Shown here one piece after another: positions 42,969 through 51,709 of a DNA stretch of 64,000 nt. A model generated the notes under the pieces. The model was not told where the DNA came from. It worked only from the letters and a program-made list of their open reading frames with translations, and searched no databases. Origin of the DNA: Streptomyces sp. SID13726 (GTDB lineage: Bacteria > Actinomycetota > Actinomycetes > Streptomycetales > Streptomycetaceae); assembly GCF_010548375.1 (NCBI RefSeq), contig NZ_JAAGLY010000003.1:434001-498000 (forward strand), read 5' to 3'. The stretch's first letter is position 1; each line of letters begins with the position of its first letter. The translations under genes were made by a program, and so were the position numbers.

Positions 42969-43000
42969 ATTGGGACAATGCAGCGGTACATTGTCACAAT
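42969..43000. promoter_or_regulatory. Two-site operator between the ABC and PadR genes
   Basis: ATTGTCACAAT (42990-43000) is a perfect palindrome. ATTGGGACAAT (42969-42979) is a near copy starting exactly 21 bases, two helical turns, earlier. Both lie between the ribosome sites of the divergent genes. Binding by the adjacent PadR protein is inferred from position and symmetry. Confidence 0.65.
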
Positions 43001-43017
43001 CCAGGAGGTGTGTAAAT

Positions 43018-43599
43018 TTGCCGCTGCACCACGCCGTGCTCGCCCTGCTGACCGAGGGGGAGAGTCACGGGTACGAGCTCAAGGGCCGATTCGAGGAGGC
43101 CATCGGCCCGCAGTGGGGCGGCCTCAATATCGGCCACCTGTACCAGATCCTGGACCGGCTGGTCCGCGACGGATTCGTCACCCGGTCCCAGGTGGCCCAG
43201 CCCGACCGGCCCGACAAGACCCTCTACCGGCTCACCCCGCCCGGGCGGCAGGAGGTGCGGGACTGGGCCACCAGTGCGTGGGTGCGCACCGGCGGGTTCC
43301 GCGACGAGCTGTTCCTGAAGCTGTTCGGCGCCTCAGCGCTCGGCGCCGAGGCCCTGGACACGTTCGTCGCGGCACAGCGCCAGACCTATCTCTCCGAACT
43401 CGCCGGGCTGACCCGGCTGCGCCGCACCCACACCGGCGACCCGCTGGTGTCCCTCCTCCTCGACGCGGCCATCGGCCATACCAAGGCCGACCTGGAGCTG
43501 GTGGAGGGCGCGGCCGAGCGGCTCGCACCGGCGGCGGGGCGGGACGCGTCCGCGGCGGACGACGGCGCCGGGAGCGCCGGCCGCAGTCGCCCGGCCTGA
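43018..43599 (+). CDS. PadR-family transcriptional regulator
   Basis: This 193-residue regulator starts at TTG 43018 with AGGAGG nine bases upstream. The PadR winged helix spans residues 1 to about 85 (HHAVLALLTEGESHGYELKG, NIGHLYQILDRLVRDGFV, YRLTPPGRQE). The C-terminal helical dimerisation domain follows. Its divergent partner is an FtsX-type ABC transporter, the usual arrangement for PadR repressors of export systems, and a double operator sits between them. The last 25 residues are Ala/Ser/Arg-rich and probably disordered. Confidence 0.9.
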   Translation: MPLHHAVLALLTEGESHGYELKGRFEEAIGPQWGGLNIGHLYQILDRLVRDGFVTRSQVAQPDRPDKTLYRLTPPGRQEVRDWATSAWVRTGGFRDELFLKLFGASALGAEALDTFVAAQRQTYLSELAGLTRLRRTHTGDPLVSLLLDAAIGHTKADLELVEGAAERLAPAAGRDASAADDGAGSAGRSRPA

Positions 43600-43620
43600 A
43601 GGGGCTCGCCTGGCCTCCGA

Positions 43621-43688
43621 ACGGTCCCCGAAACGTCAAGGGACGGTTCCCGAAAACGTCAAGTGACGGTTCCCGAAAACGTCGAGGG
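43621..43688 (+). repeat. Three tandem copies of a 23-base repeat
   Basis: The unit ACGGTTCCCGAAAACGTC plus AAGTG or GAGGG occurs at 43643-43665 and 43666-43688. A slightly shorter, diverged copy lies at 43621-43642. The array sits between the PadR gene and the tRNA-Pro terminator. On the minus strand each unit begins TTGACG or TCGACG. Its origin is unknown. Confidence 0.8.
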
Positions 43689-43719
43689 GCCGTTTCAGAT
43701 CTCCTCTGAAACGACCCCT
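43685..43719 (-). terminator. Hairpin terminator downstream of tRNA-Pro
   Basis: Arms 43685-43699 and 43705-43719 pair over 15 positions with one mismatch (AGGGGCCGTTTCAGA against TCTGAAACGACCCCT) around a 5-base loop. It lies 20 bases beyond the tRNA 3' end on the minus strand and also faces the end of the PadR gene. Confidence 0.75.
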
Positions 43720-43738
43720 GACCCGCGACTTCGTAAAG

Positions 43739-43812
<74 letters not shown>

Positions 43813-43912
43813 GTGCGCTGCCCCACGGTGGATCGCGGGAACGCGCGTAGGGAACTTTACCCCACGCCGGGGGCGGCTCCGAAGCCGGTGCCGGGCGCGG
43901 GACAATCGGTGT

Positions 43913-44554
43913 ATGGCCAGTACATCGTCAGGGCGGCAGGCGGACGCGCGGGACCGGGACGGCGAGGGGCGGGCGCGGAACGCGCGGCCTCGGGACGGGT
44001 TGGGGCGGCCGCTGCCGTACGGGTCCGACGGGGTCGCCCGGCAGCCGGAGGGCGTCCTGCGCACCCCCGAGGAGACCGTGGCCGAGGCCCAGGAACTGCT
44101 GGACGCGGGGCGTCCCTTCCACGCGCACGAGGTCTTCGAGGACGCCTGGAAAGCGGGCCCAGACGAGGAGCGCACCCTGTGGCGGGGGCTGGCCCAGCTC
44201 GCCGTGGGACTGACCCACGCGGCGCGGGGCAACGTCACGGGCGGGGCCCGGCTGCTGCGGCGCGGGGCCGGGGCCGTGGAGGAGTGGCGGGCGGAGGCCG
44301 GGCAGCAGCGGCCGTACGGGATGGATCTCGGGGCACTCACGAGCTGGGCCCGGGAGCTGGCGGAGTCGGTGGAGACGGGCCACGCGCGCGTGGACGCGGC
44401 GGCACGGGCACCCCGGCTGCGGCGCTGGCCAGACGGACGGCCCGGCCCGCTCGGAGGCGGGCCCACGGCTCCTCCCCCACCCCACCACGACCACGCACCG
44501 CGCCCCGGCACCCACCCGGACCCCCCGGCATGCACGGATGGCCCAGCGATGTGA
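43913..44554 (+). CDS. DUF309 domain protein
   Basis: This 213-residue protein has a DUF309 helical domain at about residues 50-125. Its marks are [39 protein letters not shown] and [10 protein letters not shown] disordered charged N-terminus and a proline/histidine-rich C-terminus flank it. The family has no established function. The gene is transcribed away from tRNA-Pro, and its end overlaps the possible start of the DHA2 exporter gene. Confidence 0.85.
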   Translation: MASTSSGRQADARDRDGEGRARNARPRDGLGRPLPYGSDGVARQPEGVLRTPEETVAEAQELLDAGRPFHAHEVFEDAWKAGPDEERTLWRGLAQLAVGLTHAARGNVTGGARLLRRGAGAVEEWRAEAGQQRPYGMDLGALTSWARELAESVETGHARVDAAARAPRLRRWPDGRPGPLGGGPTAPPPPHHDHAPRPGTHPDPPACTDGPAM

Positions 44555-46646
44555 TCGTGCCCTTGTGACCGTCGCCGAGGAAACCGCACCGTCCGCCGCC
44601 TCCCAGCCCCCCGTGCTGGACGCGCGCCGCCGCAACGTCGTCTTCGTGACGATCATGCTCGGCATGCTGCTCGCCGCCCTCGACCAGACCATCGTCGGCA
44701 CCGCGCTGCCGACGATCGTGTCGGACCTCGGCGGCGCCGCGCACATGTCGTGGGTGGTGACGGCGTATCTCCTCGCGGAGACCGTCTCGACCGTGCTGGT
44801 CGGCAAGTTCGGCGACATGTTCGGCCGCAAGGTGGTCTTCCAGGTCTCGGCGATCGTGTTCATCACGGGCTCGTTCCTGTGCGGTCTCGCCGGGAACATG
44901 ACGCTGCTGATCCTCTGGCGGGCGGTGCAGGGCGTCGGCGCGGGCGGGCTGATGGTGACGGCGATGGCGTTGATCGCCGACGTCATCCCGTTGCGCGAGC
45001 GCGGCAAGTACCAGGGCGCGATCGGCGCCGTGTTCGGGGTCGCCACGGTCATCGGGCCGCTGCTGGGCGGCCTGTTCACCGACCATCTGACCTGGCGGTG
45101 GGCGTTCTACGTCAACGTCCCGATCGCGATCGTCGTCGTGGCGGCGGCCGCCCGCACCATCCCGGTGGTGAAGTCGGCGACCCGGCCCGTGATCGACTAC
45201 CTGGGCATCGCGTTCGTCGCCGTGGGCGCCAGCGCGCTGATCCTCGCGACGAGTTGGGGCGGCAACGAGTACGCATGGGGCTCCGGGGTCGTCATCGGCC
45301 TGTTCATCGGCGGGGTGGTGGCGCTCGGGCTGTTCTGCTGGGTGGAGACCCGGGCGGCCGAACCGATGCTGCCGATGCGGCTGTTCGCCAACCCGGTGTT
45401 CACGGTCTGCTCGATCCTGAGTTTCATCGTGGGCTTCGCGATGCTCGGCGCGATGACGTACCTGCCGAGCTATCTCCAGTACGTCGACGGCGATTCGGCC
45501 ACCGTCTCAGGTGTCCGCACGCTCCCCATGGTGATCGGCCTTCTCATCGCCTCGGTCGCGAGCGGAAACGTGGTGAGCAAGACCGGTCACTACCGGCTCT
45601 TCCCGATCGCCGGGTCCCTGGTGATGGGCGTCGGCCTGTATCTGATGTCCCTGATGGGGCCGTCCACGGGCGCCTGGCTGGAGTCGCTGTACATGTTCGT
45701 GCTCGGCACCGGCATCGGGCTGTGCATGCAGGTGCTGACGATCGCCGTGCAGAACACCGTCGAGTACGCCGACCTCGGCACCGCGACCTCCGGCGTCACC
45801 TTCTTCCGTACGCTGGGCAGCTCCTTCGGCACCGCGGTCTTCGGCACGATCTACACCAACTCCCTCACGCCCAACCTCAAGGACGGCATCGCCTCGGCGG
45901 TACGGGCGGGCGACGGCATCGACCCGGCCGCCGTCGCCAAGGCGGCGACCAGTCCGGAGGGGGTGCACCGGCTGCCGTCGGCCGTCGCCGCGCCGATCAT
46001 CGACGCGTACGCCGACACGTTGCAGACCGTCTTCCTGTGGACCGTGCCCGTCGCCGGGCTGGGGTTCGTCGTCGCCCTGTTCCTCAAGCAGGTGCAGCTG
46101 CGCGACAGCGCGCGGGCCGGCTCGACCGACATGGGCGAGGGGTTCGCGTCACCGTCGGGGGCGAACTCGCAGCGGGTGCTGGAGACCGCCGTGGGGAAGA
46201 TCATCGGCAGCACGGACCTGGACACCGCGCGCCGGATCATGGCGGACTCCGACACCCGGCTCGACGTCGCCGGGGCCTGGGCGGTGATGCAGGTGGAACT
46301 GCACACCCGGATGGTGGGCCACGCGAGCCTCGGCATGATCGCCGCCCGCCGCCATCTGCCGCCCGAGGTGCTGCTGCCGGTCTTCGACCGGATGGTCGAC
46401 GAGGGCTATCTGACCCGCGACGGCTCCCTCCTCTCGCACACCGAGGCGGGCGCGCGTGAGGCACGGGTCATCGGCAAGGCGTGGGGGTCCTGGCTGGAGG
46501 AGCGGGTGCGGCAGGACATCGGCCGTCCCTCGGGCACGGACCTGCGCGCCGCGGTGGACACGATCGCCAAGCGCCTGCTGGTGGAGGACCTCGGCACCGG
46601 ACTCCCGCAGCGGGCGAAGGAGCTGACCGGCAGCTCGGCGTCCTGA
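44538..46646 (+). CDS. DHA2-type MFS drug exporter with C-terminal winged-helix-like domain
   Basis: This protein of up to 702 residues has about 14 membrane helices within residues 30-525. [13 protein letters not shown] lies in the first cytosolic loop, [14 protein letters not shown] in helix 1 and the antiporter motif [19 protein letters not shown] in helix 5. From about residue 535 to 700 there is a soluble tail. Its [20 protein letters not shown] and [14 protein letters not shown] segments look like a winged helix, as in MarR/PadR regulators. The start may be ATG 44538 or GTG 44565; neither has a clear ribosome site. It probably exports hydrophobic drugs. Confidence 0.88.
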   Translation: MAQRCDRALVTVAEETAPSAASQPPVLDARRRNVVFVTIMLGMLLAALDQTIVGTALPTIVSDLGGAAHMSWVVTAYLLAETVSTVLVGKFGDMFGRKVVFQVSAIVFITGSFLCGLAGNMTLLILWRAVQGVGAGGLMVTAMALIADVIPLRERGKYQGAIGAVFGVATVIGPLLGGLFTDHLTWRWAFYVNVPIAIVVVAAAARTIPVVKSATRPVIDYLGIAFVAVGASALILATSWGGNEYAWGSGVVIGLFIGGVVALGLFCWVETRAAEPMLPMRLFANPVFTVCSILSFIVGFAMLGAMTYLPSYLQYVDGDSATVSGVRTLPMVIGLLIASVASGNVVSKTGHYRLFPIAGSLVMGVGLYLMSLMGPSTGAWLESLYMFVLGTGIGLCMQVLTIAVQNTVEYADLGTATSGVTFFRTLGSSFGTAVFGTIYTNSLTPNLKDGIASAVRAGDGIDPAAVAKAATSPEGVHRLPSAVAAPIIDAYADTLQTVFLWTVPVAGLGFVVALFLKQVQLRDSARAGSTDMGEGFASPSGANSQRVLETAVGKIIGSTDLDTARRIMADSDTRLDVAGAWAVMQVELHTRMVGHASLGMIAARRHLPPEVLLPVFDRMVDEGYLTRDGSLLSHTEAGAREARVIGKAWGSWLEERVRQDIGRPSGTDLRAAVDTIAKRLLVEDLGTGLPQRAKELTGSSAS

Positions 46647-46718
46647 GACGCCTGAGACGCCTGAAGCGGCCTACGACGTCCTGAGGCGCCCTGTGACCTC
46701 CCGAGCACCGGGTGGGCG

Positions 46719-47492
46719 TCAGCGGAGCAGGAGTTGTACGCCGCCCACCACGGTCGCCGCGATCACCAGTTGCTCGAAGAGTCGCTGGTTGATCCGGTTC
46801 ACAGCCCACTTGCCCAAAAACGCGCCGGGCACGACGAACGCCACGAGCGCGAGGTCCAGCAGCAGCGAGTGGCCGTCGATCAGGCCGAGGCCGACGCTGA
46901 AGGGCACCTTGGAGACGTTGACGATCAGGAAGAAGAACGCCGAGGTGCCGAGGAAGCCGAGTTTCCGGAAGCCCGCCGAGAGCAGGTACATCGACATCAC
47001 CGGCCCGCCGGCGTTGGCGACCATCGTGGTGAAGCCGCCGAGGACGCCGTAGGAACGGGCCTTGACGCGGCCCGCGCGGGTGCCGACCGAGTCGGGTTCC
47101 TCCTCCGTCCCGGCCTTGCGGCGGCGCCACATGGTCACGCCGGCCATGAACAGCAGGATCGCGCCGATCGAGGTCCGGACGATCCCGTCGTCCGCCCACT
47201 CCAGGAACAGCGTGCCCGCGACCACGCCGACCGCGACAGCCGGGAACAGCCGCCACAGGGTGGGCCAGTGGGCGTGCCGCCGGTAGGTGAGCACCGCCAG
47301 CACGTCCCCGGCGATCAGGATCGGCAGCAGGGCGCCGGTGGAGGCGCGGGCGGGCAGTACGGCGGCGAAGATCGCGAGGCTGACCGTGTTGGCCCCGCTG
47401 ACGGCTGTCTTGGAGAAGCCGACGAGCAGGGCCGCGGCGGCGAGCGCGGCGAACTCCCCACCGGAAATGTGCCAGAGCGTCATCGTGTCCAT
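46719..47492 (-). CDS. TauE/SafE-family membrane protein
   Basis: This 257-residue protein has about eight membrane helices in two related halves. The family marks are VGFSKTAVSGANTVSLAIFA in the first half and GFTTMVANAGGPVMSMYLL in the second. Such proteins export sulfite, sulfoacetate or related anions, or are of unknown role. ATG 47492 has no ribosome site but lies about 4 bases after a predicted transcription start, so the mRNA is probably leaderless. Confidence 0.88.
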   Translation of the reverse strand: MDTMTLWHISGGEFAALAAAALLVGFSKTAVSGANTVSLAIFAAVLPARASTGALLPILIAGDVLAVLTYRRHAHWPTLWRLFPAVAVGVVAGTLFLEWADDGIVRTSIGAILLFMAGVTMWRRRKAGTEEEPDSVGTRAGRVKARSYGVLGGFTTMVANAGGPVMSMYLLSAGFRKLGFLGTSAFFFLIVNVSKVPFSVGLGLIDGHSLLLDLALVAFVVPGAFLGKWAVNRINQRLFEQLVIAATVVGGVQLLLR

Positions 47493-47502
47493 GCGGAGAC
47501 CG

Positions 47503-47531
47503 ATGCTAGATGCAGGTAACCGCCCTGGTAA
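47503..47531 (-). promoter_or_regulatory. Leaderless-type promoter of the TauE/SafE gene
   Basis: On the minus strand TTACCA (47531-47526) and TAGCAT (47508-47503) are separated by 17 bases. Transcription would start near 47496, about four bases before the ATG. Confidence 0.5.
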
Positions 47532-47583
47532 GTGCCGTCTCGCCGAGTGGTCCTGTTGCGTCGGCGAGCGCCGGGGGCCCGCA

Positions 47584-48771
47584 CTACCCCCGCTCCACCA
47601 GCACCGCGCTCCCCTGGCCCACTCCCACACACATCGTCGCCAGCCCTCGTGCCGCCTCCGTCCTGCGCATCCGGTGCAGCAGGGTCGTCAGGATGCGGGC
47701 GCCCGAGCAGCCCAGCGGATGGCCGAGGGCGATGGCGCCGCCGGTGGGGTTGACGCGGTCGGGGTCGATGCCGAGCCGGTCGACGCAGGCGAGCGCCTGG
47801 GCCGCGAAGGCCTCGTTGAACTCGGCCTCCTCGATGTCGTCGACGCTCCAGTCCACGCGTGCGAGGGCCTTGCGGGTGGCGGGGACCGGGCCGATGCCCA
47901 TCACGTCGGGGTGGACGCCCGCCGAGGCACCGGCGACATAGCGTCCCAGGGACTCCAGGCCCAGTTCCTCCAGGGCCTCCTCGCTGACCAGGAGGAGACC
48001 CGCCGCTCCGTCGTTCATCGGTGACGCGTTGCCCGCCGTGACCGTGCCGCCCGAGCGGAACACCGGCTTGAGGCGGGCCAGTTTCTCGTACGAGGTGTCC
48101 TCGCGGATGCACTCGTCGCTGTCCACGACCACGCCGTCCGCCCGCTCCACCGGGAGGAGTTCGTCGTCGAAGTGGCCGTTCTTGCGGGCCTCGGCGGCGA
48201 GTCGGTGGCTGCGCAGGGCGAACTCGTCCTGGCGGGCGCGCGAGATGTCGTAGCGCCCGGCGACCTCCTCGGCGGTCTCGCCCATCGGCAGCAGGCCGTG
48301 GAGGTCCTTCATCGCCGGGTTGACCAGCCGCCAGCCGAGCCGGGTGTCGAAGGTCTCCATGCGGTGCGGGAGGGTCTCGTCGGGGCGGGGCAGCACGAAG
48401 GGGGCGCGGCTCATCGACTCGGAGCCGCCCGCGAGCACGATGTCCGCCTCGCCCGCGGCGATGGTGCGGGCGGCGGTCGTCACGGCCTCCAGGCCGGAGG
48501 CGCACAGCCGGTTGACCGTGGCGCCGGGCACCGACTCGGGCAGTCCGGCGAGCAGCGCGGCCATGCGGGCGACGTTGCGGTTGTCCTCGCCCGCCTGGTT
48601 CGCCGCGCCCCAGTAGACGTCGTCGATACGCTCCGGGTCGAGCGCGGGCACGTCGGCGACCAGTCCGCGGATCACGGTGGCGGCGAGGTCATCGGGGCGT
48701 ACGGCGGACAGGGCGCCGCGGAGCCGGCCGATGGGGGTGCGGCGGGCGGCCGCGAAGTGGACGGGACGCAC
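47584..48771 (-). CDS. Acetyl-CoA acyltransferase (thiolase)
   Basis: This 395-residue thiolase has the acylated Cys90 in [12 protein letters not shown], His351 in [16 protein letters not shown] and the proton-donor Cys381 in CVGVGQG. The NEAFAAQ motif is also present. [20 protein letters not shown] and the overall length are typical of the 3-oxoadipyl-CoA/3-ketoacyl-CoA branch. The product is likely a degradative thiolase. It is divergent from a monoacylglycerol-lipase-like gene, with a TetR-type palindrome between them, which suggests lipid breakdown under common control. Confidence 0.93.
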   Translation of the reverse strand: MRPVHFAAARRTPIGRLRGALSAVRPDDLAATVIRGLVADVPALDPERIDDVYWGAANQAGEDNRNVARMAALLAGLPESVPGATVNRLCASGLEAVTTAARTIAAGEADIVLAGGSESMSRAPFVLPRPDETLPHRMETFDTRLGWRLVNPAMKDLHGLLPMGETAEEVAGRYDISRARQDEFALRSHRLAAEARKNGHFDDELLPVERADGVVVDSDECIREDTSYEKLARLKPVFRSGGTVTAGNASPMNDGAAGLLLVSEEALEELGLESLGRYVAGASAGVHPDVMGIGPVPATRKALARVDWSVDDIEEAEFNEAFAAQALACVDRLGIDPDRVNPTGGAIALGHPLGCSGARILTTLLHRMRRTEAARGLATMCVGVGQGSAVLVERG

Positions 48772-48814
48772 GACTGGACTCCTGACCGTCGCCGGAGGGG
48801 GACCGAACAGCTTT

Positions 48815-48831
48815 AATTAGCACCGCTAGTT
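48815..48831. promoter_or_regulatory. TetR-type operator between thiolase and lipase genes
   Basis: AATTAGC-ACC-GCTAGTT is a near-perfect palindrome (6 of 7 pairs) in an unusually AT-rich spot of the divergent promoter region, 28 bases before the lipase ATG. TATAGC at 48839-48844 may be part of a -10 box. No TetR gene lies nearby in the window. Confidence 0.5.
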
Positions 48832-48858
48832 TCGGACTATAGCGCAGCTGGAGGAGAC

Positions 48859-49659
48859 ATGGCCGAGCACGCCCTGGCAGGAACCCGCGGCTCCCTCACC
48901 GTCCGCGAGTGGCCCCACGACCGGCCCCGGTACGTGGCCCTCCTGGTGCACGGCTACGGCGAGCACATCGGCCGGTACGAGGAGCTCGCCGGCGTCCTCT
49001 CGGCGCACGGCGCGGCCGTCCTCGGCCCGGACCACGTCGGCCACGGGAGGTCGGCGGGCGAGCGGGTCCTGATCGAGGACTTCGAGGACGTGGTCACCGA
49101 TGTGCACACGGTGGCCGACCTGGCCCGGAGCATCCACCCCGGCGTACCGCTCGTCATGGTCGGGCACTCCATGGGCGGCCTCGTCGCCGCCCGCTTCGCC
49201 CAGCGCTACGGCGACGAGCTCGCCGCGCTCGTGCTGTCGGGGCCGGTGATCGGCGCCTGGGAGCTGCCGGGGGCGCTGCTCGCCCTGGACGAGATCCCCG
49301 ACACGCCCATCAGCCCGGCCTCGCTCTCCCGGGACCCGGGGGTGGGCGCCGACTATGTGGCCGATCCCCTGGTGTGGCACGGGCCGATGAAGCGGCCGAC
49401 GCTGGAGGCGTTCGCGCGCACCCTGGAGACCGTGTCCAAGGGCGGCTGTCTCGGCCCGCTCCCGCTGCTGTGGGTGCACGGCGACGACGACCGCCTGGTC
49501 CCGCTCGCCGGGAGCCGTGTAGGCGTCGAGGAGATCAGGGGCGGGCGGTCCACCGAAAGGATCTACCCCGGCGCCCGGCACGAGGTGTTCAACGAGACGA
49601 ACAGGGCGGAGGTCTTCGCGGACGTGACGGACTTCCTGGAGGGCGTGCTCACCCGCTGA
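48859..49659 (+). CDS. Monoacylglycerol-lipase-like alpha/beta hydrolase
   Basis: This 266-residue hydrolase has the oxyanion motif LLVHGYGEHIGRYEELA and the nucleophile Ser104 in VGHSMGGLVA. Asp in WVHGDDDRLVP and His in PGARHEVFNE complete the catalytic triad. HGYGEHIGRY places it with monoacylglycerol lipases (PldB/MGLL group). GGAGGAG precedes the ATG at close spacing. It probably releases fatty acids that the divergent thiolase helps degrade. Confidence 0.92.
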   Translation: MAEHALAGTRGSLTVREWPHDRPRYVALLVHGYGEHIGRYEELAGVLSAHGAAVLGPDHVGHGRSAGERVLIEDFEDVVTDVHTVADLARSIHPGVPLVMVGHSMGGLVAARFAQRYGDELAALVLSGPVIGAWELPGALLALDEIPDTPISPASLSRDPGVGADYVADPLVWHGPMKRPTLEAFARTLETVSKGGCLGPLPLLWVHGDDDRLVPLAGSRVGVEEIRGGRSTERIYPGARHEVFNETNRAEVFADVTDFLEGVLTR

Positions 49660-49703
49660 GCCACCCCTGTTTGCACCAGTACGCCCTGGGCACCCGCGCC
49701 CCC

Positions 49704-49826
49704 ATGGAGTGGTTGCGTCGAGCGGCCTGTGCGGGAGAGGACCCCGAGCTGTTCTTCCCCGAAGCGTGTCTGCGCGCGCTGCTCCGTACCGACACTGGCC
49801 CTGCCCGAAGGAGGAGCACGGTATGA
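49704..49826 (+). pseudogene. WhiB-like N-terminal fragment overlapping dps
   Basis: A 40-codon open frame encodes MEWLRRAACAGEDPELFFPE and 20 more residues. The first 20 match the start of WhiB-like iron-sulfur regulators (W-x-x-x-AAC-x-x-EDPELFFP), including the first cluster cysteine. The C-x-x-C-x-x-x-C part and the basic tail are absent, and the remainder is unrelated sequence. Its stop overlaps the dps ATG (ATGA). There is no ribosome site before the ATG. It is most likely a truncated wbl gene; a retained short coupled peptide is possible. Confidence 0.7.
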
Positions 49827-50302
49827 CTGTGGTGAAGAGCGCCCTGTCCGACTCGGCCCGCGAGACGGCCGGGGAGGCCCTTCAGAGCACCCTGGTGGAT
49901 CTGATCGGGCTGTCGCTGATCGGGAAGCAGGCGCACTGGAACATCGTGGGCCCGCGGTTCCGCTCCATCCATCTCCAGCTGGACGAGGTGGTGTCGACGG
50001 CCCGCGCCTTCTCCGACACGGTGGCGGAGCGCGCCGCGGCCCTGGGGCTGCCGCCCGACGGCCGGCCGGAGACGATCGCCGCCGCCTACACCCTGCCCGG
50101 CTCGAAGAACGGCTGGATCCGGGACGACGAGGTGGTCCGGCTGGTCGCCGAGACACTGGACGCGGCGATCGGCAGGCTCCGCGAGCGCATCGAGACCACC
50201 GAGAAGGCCGATCCGGTCACCCAGGACCTGCTGATCGGGATCACCGCCGAACTGGAGAAGCAGCGCTGGATGTTCGAGGCCGAGAACTGGCCCCGGGACT
50301 GA
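49823..50302 (+). CDS. Dps-family ferritin-like DNA-protection protein
   Basis: This 159-residue Dps protein stores iron, consumes peroxide and can coat DNA. The ferroxidase residues are visible: His38 in KQAHWNIVGPRF, and His50 and Asp54 in SIHLQLDEVV. LEKQRWMFEAENWPRD closes helix D. GAAGGAGGAG lies just before the ATG, inside the WhiB-like fragment. A DUF3140 gene follows 33 bases later. Expression is presumably stress-dependent, but I see no clear promoter signal. Confidence 0.93.
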   Translation: MTVVKSALSDSARETAGEALQSTLVDLIGLSLIGKQAHWNIVGPRFRSIHLQLDEVVSTARAFSDTVAERAAALGLPPDGRPETIAAAYTLPGSKNGWIRDDEVVRLVAETLDAAIGRLRERIETTEKADPVTQDLLIGITAELEKQRWMFEAENWPRD

Positions 50303-50335
50303 CCGGCACGCCGTACCCGTGGAAAGGCGCACCCG

Positions 50336-50668
50336 ATGACCGACGCCCTCGAACTCGACGCGCTGTGGGAGGACTTCCACCGCGCGGTGAACATGACCTC
50401 GCAGGAGCTGGCCGCCTGGCTGCGGGTGAGCGACGCCGACGAGTCCGCGGAGCCGCTGCCGGAGCACGCGGGCGAGCCGACGGGACAGCATGTCCTGGCG
50501 ATCCTCCAGAAGCGGCGGACGGACCTGACCGACGACGACATCCAGGTGATGTACGAGGTCGTGGACACCGTCACCGCGGAGGCCGACGCGGGGGACGAAC
50601 CGCAGGCCGAGGAGACGCTCCGCAGGCACCGGCTGATGTCCGTCGGTCACGACCCGCTCAGGCCGTGA
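50336..50668 (+). CDS. DUF3140 domain protein
   Basis: This small acidic protein of 110 residues covers essentially only the DUF3140 domain: LWEDFHRAVNMTSQELAAWL, GQHVLAILQKRRTDLTDDDI, then RRHRLMSVGHDPL. The family is of unknown function and common in actinobacteria. It follows the dps gene with a GGAAAGG ribosome site, which suggests a shared stress role. Confidence 0.88.
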   Translation: MTDALELDALWEDFHRAVNMTSQELAAWLRVSDADESAEPLPEHAGEPTGQHVLAILQKRRTDLTDDDIQVMYEVVDTVTAEADAGDEPQAEETLRRHRLMSVGHDPLRP

Positions 50669-50886
50669 CCCCGGGCGAGCGCTGAGCCGCGGCGACTGTC
50701 GCCGGCACGACGGGCGTACGACGACCCCACTGGGCCAGGACGCCGGCCGGGGACACCCAACCGGCCGTCCTGGCCGCCGCGTTGGCGCGCGCGGGACGGG
50801 ACGAAGAGGCGATCGAGGACAGCCTCCGCCGGGCGGGGTGATCGTGGCACACTGCTCGCACACATTGTCGAGCAGAGGAGCCGAGT
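50669..50886. other. Intergenic region with a possible coding relic and a hairpin
   Basis: No complete gene is seen. A plus-strand frame from about 50690 to 50841 encodes AVLAALARAGRDEEAIEDSL-like sequence ending at TGA with no start codon; it may be the tail of a lost gene. Inverted repeat CTGCTCG (50852-50858) and CGAGCAG (50869-50875) lies just before the ribosome site of the methyltransferase gene and may be an operator. Confidence 0.35.
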
Positions 50887-51681
50887 GTGACCGGGACCGA
50901 GTCGGCCCGCCGTCGGATCGACACGAGCAGACCGCATCCTGCCCGGGTGTACGACTGGTTCCTCGGCGGCAAGGACAACTACCCCGTCGACGAGGAGCTG
51001 GGCCGGCAGATCACCGCGCGGGGTGACGCGCCCCGGCAGGCGCGGGCCAACCGCAGGTTCATGGAGCGGGCCACGCGGGTCGTCGTACGGGAGGCGGGCA
51101 TCCGGCAGTTCCTCGACATCGGCTCCGGCATCCCCACCGAGCCCAACCTCCACCAGATCGCCCAGTCCGCGGTGCCGGACGCGCGCGTGGTGTACGTCGA
51201 CAACGACCCGATCGTCCTCGCCCACGCCGAGGCCCTGCTGCACGGCACCCCGGAGGGGGCCACGCACTATCTCCAGGCCGACGCCCGCGAGCCGGAGCGG
51301 ATCCTGCGCGGGGCCTCCGCCGTCCTGGACTTCGAGCAGCCCGTGGCCCTGTCGATGGTCGCGCTTCTGCACTTCATCGCCGCCGACGACGGCGCCCAGG
51401 AGCTGGTGGACACCCTGGTCGGGGCGCTGGCGCCGGGCAGTTGTCTGGTGCTGTCGGCGATGACGGCGGACTTCGACCCGGAGAAGGTGAACGCGGGCAT
51501 CGCGGCGTACACGGCGAGCGGGGTCACGCTGGTGGCCCGCACCCACGACGAAGTGGCCCGTCTCTTCAAGGGACTCGACCTGCTGGAGCCGGGGATCGTG
51601 TCCCTGTCCCGGTGGCGTCCCGAGCAGGCGGAGGAGGGCGAGCCGATCTCGCTGTACGGCGCGGTCGGCATCAAGCGCTGA
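50887..51681 (+). CDS. DUF574-type SAM-dependent methyltransferase
   Basis: This 264-residue protein is of the Methyltransf_19 family, abundant in Streptomyces. Marks are ARVYDWFLGGKDNYPVDEEL, then IRQFLDIGSGIPTEPNLHQI (SAM-binding), RVVYVDNDPIVLAHAEAL and MTADFDPEKV. The start is GTG 50887 with GGAGCC upstream. A second member of the family is encoded at 62104. The methyl acceptor is unknown. Confidence 0.92.
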   Translation: MTGTESARRRIDTSRPHPARVYDWFLGGKDNYPVDEELGRQITARGDAPRQARANRRFMERATRVVVREAGIRQFLDIGSGIPTEPNLHQIAQSAVPDARVVYVDNDPIVLAHAEALLHGTPEGATHYLQADAREPERILRGASAVLDFEQPVALSMVALLHFIAADDGAQELVDTLVGALAPGSCLVLSAMTADFDPEKVNAGIAAYTASGVTLVARTHDEVARLFKGLDLLEPGIVSLSRWRPEQAEEGEPISLYGAVGIKR

Positions 51682-51709
51682 ACGGCACGAAGGGCTCAGC
51701 GCCCCGGCC

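Noticed and set aside
46642..46666. Short CCTGAGACG tandem after the DHA2 exporter gene
   Set aside because: About 2.6 copies of a 9-mer overlapping the stop codon; too short to distinguish from simple slippage.
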